From contig JAAEPW010000526.1 of the NCBI GenBank assembly GCA_024232355.1, forward strand, positions 1 to 8,100: a stretch of 8,100 nucleotides of DNA. The letters run 5' to 3'. Position numbers and translations under genes: made by a program. The notes below the pieces were generated by a model. The model was not told where the DNA came from. It worked only from the letters and a program-made list of their open reading frames with translations, and made no database searches. Positions within the stretch are counted from its first letter, which is position 1. Each line of letters opens with the position of its first letter. Of the stretch, positions 1 to 5,845 are shown one piece after another. Origin of the DNA: Chloroflexota bacterium (GTDB taxonomy: Bacteria > Chloroflexota > Anaerolineae > B4-G1).

Positions 1-40
1 GGGAAGAGTTCGTGGTGTCAAATTGCTGATTTCTGGTCTG

Positions 41-60
41 TTTTCCAAGTTCTTGGAAAA
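41..60. repeat. Short palindrome TTTTCCAAG-TT-CTTGGAAAA
   Basis: Two perfect 9-base arms separated by TT form a 20-bp inverted repeat. No T-run follows directly on the + strand, so it is a poor intrinsic terminator. It could be a protein-binding site or a terminator relic of whatever lay to the left. The rest of 1-147 shows no coding signal that I recognise. Confidence 0.4.
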
Positions 61-147
61 CTAATTCTCACTGATCGGTCATTTTTTGACTACTATCGTG
101 TGCAGATAGGCAGCAGTCAATCTCAAAACGGGAATTGCTGATACTTT

Positions 148-275
148 TGCACTCGGACTCACTGTAAATGCTTCCACAGCGCCTTTTGTGGCCACATAAG
201 CCAATTCGCCCGGCATTGGCCCAACGGATTGCTTGATGAAAGGTTTATTATCCGGCCATAATCACCGCTAGTCAT
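148..275 (-). pseudogene. Short-chain dehydrogenase/reductase fragment, frameshifted
   Basis: Read on the minus strand from 275, the frame gives [20 protein letters not shown]. This matches the 'GRIINLSS' strand and catalytic-serine region of classical SDR oxidoreductases. Near 215 the homology jumps to another frame and continues as [17 protein letters not shown], the YxxxK catalytic motif (Tyr at 196-198, Lys at 184-186). Loss of a single A in 'CAA(A)TGCCG' would explain the shift. After about 148 the similarity stops. The N-terminal NAD(P)-binding half expected upstream, with its TGxxxGxG motif, is absent. The gene is therefore truncated at both ends and frameshifted, and should be inactive. 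It is divergent from padR, a common layout for a regulator and its target, but that link is inference. SDR identity is strong and the exact limits are approximate. Confidence 0.75.
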
Positions 276-302
276 ACTCTCTTTACCCCCATTCCACGCT
301 AG

Positions 303-331
303 TTGCAAGCTTGAGCAACTTGTGTTATAAT
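303..331 (+). promoter_or_regulatory. padR promoter (TTGCAA-17-TATAAT)
   Basis: TTGCAA at 303-308 and a perfect TATAAT at 326-331 are separated by 17 bp, an ideal sigma70-type promoter. Transcription would start near 338, leaving a leader of about 35 nt before the ATG at 374. Because the -10 lies inside the longer open frame that begins with TTG at 311, that earlier start can be excluded. Confidence 0.7.
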
Positions 332-363
332 ATAACGAAACGCTATATTGAAATAAATATAAC
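324..363. promoter_or_regulatory. Putative PadR operator: two AT-rich palindromes
   Basis: GTTATAATATAAC at 324-336 is a perfect palindrome (6-bp arms around one base) lying over the -10 element. A second one, TATATT at 344-349 and AATATA at 356-361, sits just downstream. The motif ATATAAC recurs at 330-336 and 357-363, 27 bp apart. Placement over the -10 and start region suits a dimeric repressor blocking its own promoter, as PadR proteins commonly do. Binding is inferred, and AT-rich promoters can contain such palindromes by chance. Confidence 0.5.
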
Positions 364-373
364 AAAGTGTGCT

Positions 374-952
374 ATGGCTAAAACTGTAAGTATCCGTTAT
401 CTGGTATTGGGCTTGATTACACGACAGCCTATGTCTGGCTACGACATCAAGCGATTTCTCAACAGCCTGAGTTGGCTAGTTGGTACCCCTAGCTTTGGAA
501 GCCTCTACCCAATCTTGCACACCTTGCGGGAAAAGGGTCTAGTGACCGTAGAAGCAATCCCCCGCCAGGACAAGCCGCCTCGCAAAATCTACACCATCAC
601 AGACAACGGCAAACAAGTGTTACGGGAGTGGATAGATCAACCGATTGCGGCAGAGGCCTCCTTGAGAGATTTTGTGATGCGCCTGATTCTGTCCAACAAC
701 TTTTCACATACTGGATTGATCGCTCATCTACAACAACGGCGCTCACAGGTTATAACTTCTCAGGCCACCCTAAAACAGATCATCGAATCACGAGATGAGA
801 CGATGGACTGGGGACAACGTCTGGCATTCGGCTATGGGCTGTCTTTAGCCACTGCGGAATTGACCTGGCTCGATAGCACGCTGGAACTGTTATCTCAACA
901 ACCACTACCTATGGAGGTCGTAAAGGGCGACGGCGTTACCTCGGCTGTCTGA
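374..952 (+). CDS. PadR family transcriptional regulator
   Basis: A 192-residue protein with the full PadR architecture. The N-terminal winged helix covers about residues 5-90, with the family signature LGLI...P-SGYDI, 'GSLYPILHTLREKGLV' and 'PPRKIYTITDNGKQVLREWI'. It is followed by a long alpha-helical C-terminal dimerisation region (about 98-180), which marks it as the longer PadR subfamily. PadR proteins are cytosolic dimeric repressors that usually respond to small molecules and often control a nearby transporter or enzyme. The ATG at 374 is chosen because 311 lies inside the promoter and the family homology begins right after MAKTV. There is no good Shine-Dalgarno sequence. A terminator-like hairpin follows, so it is probably monocistronic. 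The only divergent neighbour is the broken dehydrogenase, so its present target, apart from itself, is unknown. Confidence 0.92.
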   Translation: MAKTVSIRYLVLGLITRQPMSGYDIKRFLNSLSWLVGTPSFGSLYPILHTLREKGLVTVEAIPRQDKPPRKIYTITDNGKQVLREWIDQPIAAEASLRDFVMRLILSNNFSHTGLIAHLQQRRSQVITSQATLKQIIESRDETMDWGQRLAFGYGLSLATAELTWLDSTLELLSQQPLPMEVVKGDGVTSAV

Positions 953-964
953 GGCGCACGTCTA

Positions 965-987
965 GGGATCGTTTTTGAACGGATCCC
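965..987 (+). terminator. Probable terminator of padR
   Basis: GGGATCGTT (965-973) pairs with AACG-G-ATCCC (978-987) around a TTTG loop, a 9-bp stem with one bulged G. It lies 13 nt after the padR stop. The downstream tract GTTTGGTCTTTGTGATTTT is only moderately T-rich, so efficiency is uncertain. Confidence 0.5.
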
Positions 988-1032
988 GTTTGGTCTTTGT
1001 GATTTTCCCATATTCGAACCCAGGATCTTATC

Positions 1033-1085
1033 ATAGGCCTGGTTTGTGCCAAAATCCGGTAGTGGTTACGGCCAACCAGGCCTAT
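1033..1085. repeat. 12-bp perfect inverted repeat in the padR-carD intergenic region
   Basis: ATAGGCCTGGTT at 1033-1044 is the exact reverse complement of AACCAGGCCTAT at 1074-1085, with a 29-nt spacer. As RNA it would form a long stem followed by CTTGTTTTC, so it may be a second terminator. It may equally be a REP/MITE-like repeat or a mobile-element end. Otherwise 953-1319 shows no credible gene. The small open frames there have no recognisable features. Confidence 0.55.
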
Positions 1086-1305
1086 CTTGTTTTCAAAGGG
1101 CCAGACCGTGGCACATAAAACAGGGGTCTTGCAGCACAAAAATACTATGGTTTCATTCGGCACAATGATGGCCTTTATCTTTGTTCACACGAACGAATTC
1201 CGTTTCACGTCAGATGTCTACGAGTTAGGAATGGAGATGCTGCAAAGTTCACAAGGTCGAACAGACGATCAAGAGGCCAAAGATTGTAGATGTCAGTGTA
1301 TTTGG

Positions 1306-1311
1306 AAGGAG
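1306..1311 (+). promoter_or_regulatory. Ribosome binding site that sets the carD-like start
   Basis: AAGGAG at 1306-1311 lies 8 nt before the ATG at 1320 but only 2 nt before the ATG at 1314. The later ATG is therefore the likely start. Confidence 0.7.
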
Positions 1312-1319
1312 AAATGACA

Positions 1320-1814
1320 ATGTTCAAAGTAGGTGATGCGATTATTCATCCCATTCGTGGAGCAGGTATCATAATGAGCCTGATGAAACGACAATGGCAC
1401 GGCAACGATGAAATGTATTACAAAGTCAGGTTACTGTCCCATCCAGGCAGCAATCTGATGATTCCGACCAGCACAGCAAAGGCGAGGGGACTGCGACATG
1501 TGATTTCAAAAACCAAGCTGGAAAAGGTATGGCGCGTGTTGCGCTCCGCTCCCAAAGAGTTGCCGTCTGATCACAAAGAACGATACGAAACATTGAGTGA
1601 TAGACTTCACACCGGTGATGCCCTGCAGATCGCGGGGGTGGTAAGAGATATGGCAGGGCGCCAGCAGCAAAAGGGCAGGTTAACCACGGTAGGAAAGCGA
1701 AAGTATGAAGCAGGAATCAATATCCTTGCTGGGGAAATTGCGGCTGTGCAGGATGTTGATCTCAGTAAAGCTGAGGCCCAGATCAGAGAAAAGTTGATAG
1801 AGGACAAAGAATAG
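1320..1814 (+). CDS. CarD/CdnL family transcriptional regulator
   Basis: A 164-residue protein of the CarD_CdnL_TRCF family. Residues 1-55 form the RNA-polymerase-interacting domain, shown by 'FKVGDAIIHPIRGAGII', 'EMYYKVRLL' and 'NLMIPTSTAKARGLRHVIS'. From about residue 63 to 160 comes the helical DNA-binding domain ('TKLEKVWRVLRS', 'LHTGDALQIAGVVRDMAGR', 'LTTVGKRKYEAGINILAGEIA'). Length and domain order are typical for the family. Such proteins bind the polymerase beta subunit and stabilise the open complex at promoters, often at rRNA and stress genes. Trp71 sits in the region where some family members insert a tryptophan wedge at the transcription bubble, but I did not align this. The next gene starts 10 nt after the stop, so the two are probably one operon. 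Whether this is the housekeeping CarD or an extra paralogue cannot be told from the window. No clear promoter was found upstream. Confidence 0.85.
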   Translation: MFKVGDAIIHPIRGAGIIMSLMKRQWHGNDEMYYKVRLLSHPGSNLMIPTSTAKARGLRHVISKTKLEKVWRVLRSAPKELPSDHKERYETLSDRLHTGDALQIAGVVRDMAGRQQQKGRLTTVGKRKYEAGINILAGEIAAVQDVDLSKAEAQIREKLIEDKE

Positions 1815-1824
1815 GAGTAAAAGA

Positions 1825-2157
1825 ATGAAAGGGCGAGAAATCATCAAAAAGTACCAAGCGGGAAGGCGCGATTTCTCCAGGGAAAAACTGCGCCGAGCTG
1901 ACCTGGAAGGCGCAGACTTGCGCGATATCAATCTGAGCATGGCGTATATAAGCGAGAGTAACCTGCGCAGCGCAAACTTGACCAGGGCCAATCTAAAGGG
2001 GTGCAATCTGGTCGAGGCCAATCTGGGCAATGCCACTCTCGACAACGCTGACCTACGTTGGGCCAATCTGTACAAAGCTCAAGTAACCAGTGCTCAATTG
2101 GCCAAGGCCAAATCACTTGAGGGTATGATTTTGCCTGACGGTGAGAGACACGAATAA
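1825..2157 (+). CDS. Pentapeptide repeat protein
   Basis: A 110-residue protein. Residues 21-95 are about 15 tandem A(D/N)LxX pentapeptides (for example DLEGA, NLRSA, NLTRA, NLVEA, DLRWA), predicted to fold as a right-handed quadrilateral beta-helix. A short N-terminal segment (MKGREIIKKYQAGRRDF) and the end 'SLEGMILPDGERHE' match the usual caps of small cytosolic pentapeptide proteins. There is no signal peptide or membrane segment. A few family members (Qnr, MfpA) mimic DNA and bind gyrase, but most have no known role, and nothing here points to gyrase. AGGAG at 1813-1817 overlaps the stop of the carD-like gene and lies 7 nt before the ATG, indicating co-translation with it. Confidence 0.88.
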   Translation: MKGREIIKKYQAGRRDFSREKLRRADLEGADLRDINLSMAYISESNLRSANLTRANLKGCNLVEANLGNATLDNADLRWANLYKAQVTSAQLAKAKSLEGMILPDGERHE

Positions 2158-2694
2158 GTAACTCACACTCTGAATCCGTCGGACAGGTAGATGCCAAGCG
2201 CTTCATATTGTAAAACAAGATGTGATGGTCGTGAAAGTAACACCATCGGCTAAGTGTTGTTGCCCCAAGTGCAAACCCTGCCCCACAACACCCAGACGCC
2301 CCTGAACACGTCCACGTCTCCCACAACGCCAACTCCCCCCCACCCCACATTCCATCGCCCCCGGCCCAAGATCCATCGCCAGGTTCTCGCATAGGCAGAA
2401 AGCGATGAGAGCCGAGGGATTGCTCCTCTGGTTCAGCAGTGGCGAGCGATGGGACAGGGTTAGGCGCGATGGGATTGCGGTAAGGGTGGTTTTGGTAGTA
2501 GAGACTGGGTTGAGGGTGAGATTCTTTGGCAAAACCTGACAGGAGCCTGAGGTTTGTGGAACATGTGGCATGAGGTTTTTGGACACAGCGCCAGAATGGA
2601 TGTACTTTTCGGCCAGTACAAGCGAGATGCCGTTTGCTTACCGCATGAATGCTCCCATATCCTCTGCACGACTCAAATCACGCACCGCCAGGAG
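2158..2694. other. Gene-poor intergenic region with C-rich then G-rich blocks
   Basis: About 540 bp between two convergent transcription units without a recognisable gene. The + strand is strongly C-rich at about 2260-2390 and G-rich at about 2400-2530. CCATCGCC occurs at 2352-2359 and 2373-2380. GCGATGGGA occurs at 2446-2454 and 2466-2474, with a related AGCGATGAGA at 2401-2410, so the first pair is largely complementary to the second. A small hairpin, GATGGT (2224-2229) with ACCATC (2242-2247), lies near its left end. Open frames exist on both strands but are low-complexity and unlike any family I know. It may be decayed mobile DNA or a structured RNA; neither is shown. Confidence 0.4.
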
Positions 2695-2707
2695 CTATTG
2701 GCGCTCC
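2691..2707 (-). terminator. Weak hairpin at the end of the radical SAM operon
   Basis: GGAGC (2691-2695) can pair with GCTCC (2703-2707) over a 7-nt loop. It spans the stop codon of the last operon gene (2695-2697). No T-run follows on the minus strand, so this is at best a weak terminator or an RNA 3' structure. Confidence 0.2.
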
Positions 2708-3207
2708 AGTTGCAGGTTGCCGCCACAGTGCGGGCACTGGTATACCGGCGTCTTGACACTGAATTCACCACCACAGTAGGGGCAGCGGCGCGCGACTTTG
2801 CTCAGCTTGAGACCAGGAAATACATAGAACTCTCGCTCGTCTCGCCGCTCGCGGTGGCACAGGCCCCGGCTCTCCAGCAGATCCAAGGCCGCGATGGCTG
2901 CTTCGTCGGGCACGTTCAACTCGGCTACTACCTGGGAGAGCGTTACCTCGGCGTTCCCTCCGGCCCGCGCCAGCGTAGTGATGCGGTCGTCGAGATTGTC
3001 GGGAGCCAAATCCCGCAGACGGCGCAAAGTAAGCCCGCTCCAGGCCGCCAGTCCCCCTCCTATGACCAGCAGTGCTCCCGCTAGAAAAAGACGCGACGGC
3101 TGTAGAGTCGCGGCACACAGGAACAAAAGCCCGCCGCTCAACAAACCAACAGAAATCAAAAGAACGACAATAGCAGCAGTGCGTTGAACCTTGTGTGTTT
3201 GCTTCAT
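2695..3207 (-). CDS. Two-helix membrane protein with winged-helix-like segment and C-terminal zinc ribbon
   Basis: A 170-residue protein; family not recognised. Two transmembrane helices lie at about residues 10-32 and 39-60, joined by a very short loop, so both ends face the same side. The basic N-terminus (MKQTHKVQR) puts that side in the cytoplasm. Residues about 73-132 look like a winged helix: 'VTLSQVVAELNVPDEAAIAALDLLESRGL', then 'RRDEREFYVFPGL', a wing-like hairpin. Residues 141-163 form a zinc ribbon, CPYCGG...CPHCGG (Cys 142, 145, 158, 161). The start is the ATG at 3207 with GGAGGGG just upstream, rather than the TTG at 3219. It overlaps the previous stop as ATGA, so translation is probably coupled. 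It is the last gene of the operon. It could be a membrane-tethered sensor or adaptor; the winged helix might bind protein rather than DNA. Confidence 0.8.
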   Translation of the reverse strand: MKQTHKVQRTAAIVVLLISVGLLSGGLLFLCAATLQPSRLFLAGALLVIGGGLAAWSGLTLRRLRDLAPDNLDDRITTLARAGGNAEVTLSQVVAELNVPDEAAIAALDLLESRGLCHRERRDEREFYVFPGLKLSKVARRCPYCGGEFSVKTPVYQCPHCGGNLQLERQ

Positions 3208-4391
3208 TTTCCCCTCCAAGCACTAGTTGCGCGCTTTAATGCCTGCCCCAGGCTATTAAACATGTTCTGGATATTGGTGTCGCTTAACTCGTTCTCTATC
3301 ACCGGTTGGACAATGTCCAGAAACTCGGCTGGTTGAGTACAGAGTCGACCGTCGTCCCGTACCTTTTGAGCCAGATTGTCCCACTGGCTATGAAAGGTCG
3401 ATACATCATTAGACACTCCGACGCGCAACTCGGATAAATAAGTGCCGTGCATACGCTGCTCGTTGATGAGGCCCTGCACACTTTCGTCAAACCGCTTCAA
3501 ACCCTCGGTGATGCCGTCCAGTATAGACAATAGGCCGCTCACCAAGCCTAGCCCCTCTTGATAATCGTCGGTCTGGATGTTGAATTTGATCATAGTATCC
3601 AGTTCAGCCGCGACGTCGCTGATGGGACATAGAACTGGCTCTTTGAGATTGTCTATCACATAGCGGGTTGCTCGTTTGAGAGCTAGTGCCTCGCGATTAC
3701 CTTCCACGTCTATATAGTCCAATTCTCCCTGCAGTTGCGCTAATTTGAGGGTCAGATCCTGCCAGTTGGCTTGCAACACCTCTTTCTCGGTCTGTGTCTG
3801 TTGTTGGACTCCCTGCCACTCGTCACGCACCTTGCCGAGTTCCTGCTGAATGACCTTTAACTGCCCGATTATCTGTTGTCTCTGGCGGTCGATCTTGCCA
3901 ATCTTGAAAAAATTAAATACTACGCCCAAACAACCCGAAAGGCCACGGATTTGCTCGTTGAGTTGGGTCAATTCCTCTTCCAGGCCCGCTCCCTGCGCCT
4001 TGAGTTCCTCTTCTCGCTGATTCAGATTGGGGTTTAGTTTGCGTAGCTTCTCGACCTGATCCTGGCCTTGCAGCAGGATTAGGTCAGCCTCAGTTTGGGT
4101 GTTGAGGATGAGTTGGTCTCGCAACTCTTGGCGGCGCTCGGCGATGATGCGCTGATCCTCACTTATCCGCTCCTCGATGCGCGCCTGCAGATCAGGACCG
4201 ATCTCGTCTATCTGGGCGGTCACTGCCTCCACCAGTCGCTCCAGGGTGGCGTCGTGTTGGGCTTTCCACTCGACATAAGCCGAGTTAAAATCAATCTGGA
4301 TCTCTTCCACCTCCCGGCGTACCGTACCGATTTTCCCAACGTTATCTGTGATATATTGGGAGAGTTGTTTCACAGAAATACTTTTGCTCAT
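3204..4391 (-). CDS. Long coiled-coil protein in the radical SAM operon, function unknown
   Basis: A 395-residue protein; family not recognised. Residues about 44-150 and 165-230 are rich in Glu, Gln, Lys, Arg and Leu with heptad-like spacing and predicted to be two antiparallel coiled-coil arms. They are separated by a short hydrophobic break, 'GCLGVVFNFFKIGKI' (153-167), where the chain could turn or touch a membrane. The last 165 residues look helical and globular. There is no signal peptide and no full-length transmembrane segment, so it is probably cytosolic or membrane-peripheral. No nucleotide-binding motif is visible, so it is not an obvious SMC-type ATPase. It starts 1 nt after the radical SAM stop (TGAgATG) with the purine-rich GGGGTGAAGTGAG before it, and its stop overlaps the next start. 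A scaffold or partner of the membrane protein is a guess from context only. Confidence 0.82.
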   Translation of the reverse strand: MSKSISVKQLSQYITDNVGKIGTVRREVEEIQIDFNSAYVEWKAQHDATLERLVEAVTAQIDEIGPDLQARIEERISEDQRIIAERRQELRDQLILNTQTEADLILLQGQDQVEKLRKLNPNLNQREEELKAQGAGLEEELTQLNEQIRGLSGCLGVVFNFFKIGKIDRQRQQIIGQLKVIQQELGKVRDEWQGVQQQTQTEKEVLQANWQDLTLKLAQLQGELDYIDVEGNREALALKRATRYVIDNLKEPVLCPISDVAAELDTMIKFNIQTDDYQEGLGLVSGLLSILDGITEGLKRFDESVQGLINEQRMHGTYLSELRVGVSNDVSTFHSQWDNLAQKVRDDGRLCTQPAEFLDIVQPVIENELSDTNIQNMFNSLGQALKRATSAWRGK

Positions 4392-4392
4392 C

Positions 4393-5799
4393 TCACTTCA
4401 CCCCTACTCCCTTGACCTGACCCAGATACCGGCGTTTAAAGCGCCAGACCAATCGTTCCCAAATTGACGTATCCTTCAGATAGGGGGCGATCTCGGCGAG
4501 CGCGCCCTGCTCATCCCAGTAAAGGGGACAAGCACCACAGCAAATGTCCACCAAATCACATTCCTTGCAACCAGGGGGTACAAAATCTTTGTGCCGCCAA
4601 TAGCGAGCTGTTCGACGATTCCAGATGGTATCAAAATCTTGCTCAAGCAAGTTGCCAATACCTTGTTCAAAGCTGGAACAGGGTAATACCTGCCCGTCTG
4701 GGGCGATGGATAGCAAACCCTCGGCGGCGGAGCAAGATTGCGAGCCTAAACCATGAGCGATGGGATTGAACAAACAGTAGGGCACCGGCGAATACCAGAC
4801 AAAGCGCATTCCCCGTTCCTCGGCTCGCTCCTTGAGGGGTAACACGATTTCACCAATCTGGTCATAGCTGACGTCGGACACGCCAACAGCACCACCAGTA
4901 CGAATGACCATGTTCATCGAAAGATATTCCTGCCCCATCTCGGCCAGCAAATCTATGAGCGCCGGTAACGCCTGACGGTTGCGCGTGTTGATGGTGGTAT
5001 TGGTATGGGTGTGGACGTTCGCCGCCTTGAGGTTATGTACCCCTTGCATCGTGCGCTCAAAGGCCCCCGGATTCGCCACCACCGCGTCGTGGATGGTCAC
5101 ATCACCCGCTTCTATGCTGACCTGAGCCGAGTTCAGACCCGCCTCGGCCAGTTGTGCGACGTACGCACGGTCGCCACACCGGATGCCGTTGGTGATCAGA
5201 TTGGTGCGCAGCCCCTGGTTTTTGGCATAAGCGATCAACTCGGGCAAATCAGAGCGCAGGGTCGGTTCGCCGCCGGTAAAGGAGACCGTCGGCACCTGTG
5301 CCTGACCTGCGATTTTGCCCAGCACGATTTTCACTTCTTCGACCGTCATCTCTGGCACGGTCCGACCCCGGTCAGGGGAACTGGCATAACAAAAGAAACA
5401 GCGGTTCTGACAACGGTAAGTGAGCGCGATCTCGGACAAAACCGGGTACTTGCGCTGGTGGCTGCCAAAGGGGGTGCTTTTAACCGAGGGTGCGCAGCCG
5501 GTCTTGTTATCCAGAATCAGTGCCAGACTGCGCAGCAGCTTATCCAGGTCCTGCACAATTTGAACCTCGGGCACGCGGTACCGAGCAGCCATCTGCGCCA
5601 CCAGTGCGGCCACGTCTACCGGTTGCTGTTTGTACAGGGTGTGGAGCATATCCGTGGCCGTGTGGTTGAGATACTGAACACGATTGGGCCGCAGGATCAA
5701 CAAATTGTCCTCGAGTCGGATAAACACAAACTCGCGGGTGCTCTCCACAAAGGAAGAGGCAAACTGTTGAAGGCCTTCGTCGACTATTTGATCAGGCAT
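4393..5799 (-). CDS. Radical SAM/SPASM peptide-maturase-like enzyme with N-terminal PqqD-like domain
   Basis: A 468-residue protein. Residues about 20-96 resemble PqqD, the RiPP recognition element ('FVFIRLEDNLLILRPNRVQ', 'YLNHTATDMLHTLY', then a helical part ending in QDLDKLLRSLALI). The radical SAM core follows at about 118-335, with CxxxCxxC (Cys 130, 134, 137) to bind the 4Fe-4S cluster that cleaves S-adenosylmethionine, and GGEP at 176-179. A SPASM-type domain is seen in C356-x12-G-x4-C374 and C411-x2-C414-x5-C420-x3-C424, which would hold auxiliary Fe-S clusters. The last cysteine of the classic seven-Cys SPASM motif is missing after 424; Cys342 or Cys421 might replace it. Fusions of a recognition domain with rSAM-SPASM typically install thioether or carbon-carbon crosslinks in peptides (sactipeptide, ranthipeptide and PqqE-like chemistry). 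The likely substrate is the CHSA-repeat tail encoded just upstream. It follows that gene by 46 nt. The ribosome binding site is weak. Confidence 0.93.
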   Translation of the reverse strand: MPDQIVDEGLQQFASSFVESTREFVFIRLEDNLLILRPNRVQYLNHTATDMLHTLYKQQPVDVAALVAQMAARYRVPEVQIVQDLDKLLRSLALILDNKTGCAPSVKSTPFGSHQRKYPVLSEIALTYRCQNRCFFCYASSPDRGRTVPEMTVEEVKIVLGKIAGQAQVPTVSFTGGEPTLRSDLPELIAYAKNQGLRTNLITNGIRCGDRAYVAQLAEAGLNSAQVSIEAGDVTIHDAVVANPGAFERTMQGVHNLKAANVHTHTNTTINTRNRQALPALIDLLAEMGQEYLSMNMVIRTGGAVGVSDVSYDQIGEIVLPLKERAEERGMRFVWYSPVPYCLFNPIAHGLGSQSCSAAEGLLSIAPDGQVLPCSSFEQGIGNLLEQDFDTIWNRRTARYWRHKDFVPPGCKECDLVDICCGACPLYWDEQGALAEIAPYLKDTSIWERLVWRFKRRYLGQVKGVGVK

Positions 5800-5835
5800 T
5801 TTGATTATTTGGAATGGGAACCAAATTTGTTGGAA

Positions 5836-5845
5836 AAACCGGTTT
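5836..5845. repeat. Palindrome AAACCGGTTT in the gap between genes 1 and 2
   Basis: A perfect 10-bp palindrome immediately after the stop codon of the repeat-tail gene, in the 46-nt gap before the radical SAM start. It has no loop and so is not a terminator hairpin. The gap otherwise shows no ribosome binding site of usual strength and no promoter. Confidence 0.25.

Noticed and set aside
311..373. Upstream TTG start adding 21 residues to the PadR protein
   Set aside because: It lies upstream of the inferred transcription start, within the promoter, and adds non-homologous sequence.
1011..1025. TTCGAACCC near 1014, resembling a tRNA T-arm
   Set aside because: No acceptor stem, D-arm or anticodon arm can be built around it.
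1087..1317. A 76-codon + strand frame before the carD-like gene
   Set aside because: No ribosome binding site, no family resemblance and it starts in the inverted-repeat region. It also overlaps the carD-like ribosome binding site.
1680..2392. Minus-strand frames overlapping the carD-like and pentapeptide genes
   Set aside because: They are shadows of well-supported + strand genes; their Leu/Arg-rich look comes from reading the pentapeptide codons backwards.
2554..3084. A 176-codon + strand frame opposite the last operon gene
   Set aside because: The opposite strand carries a clear membrane and zinc-ribbon protein with a good ribosome binding site, while this frame has no recognisable features.
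3208..3219. TTG start for the zinc-ribbon membrane protein
   Set aside because: The ATG at 3207 has GGAGGGG directly upstream and makes the common ATGA overlap.
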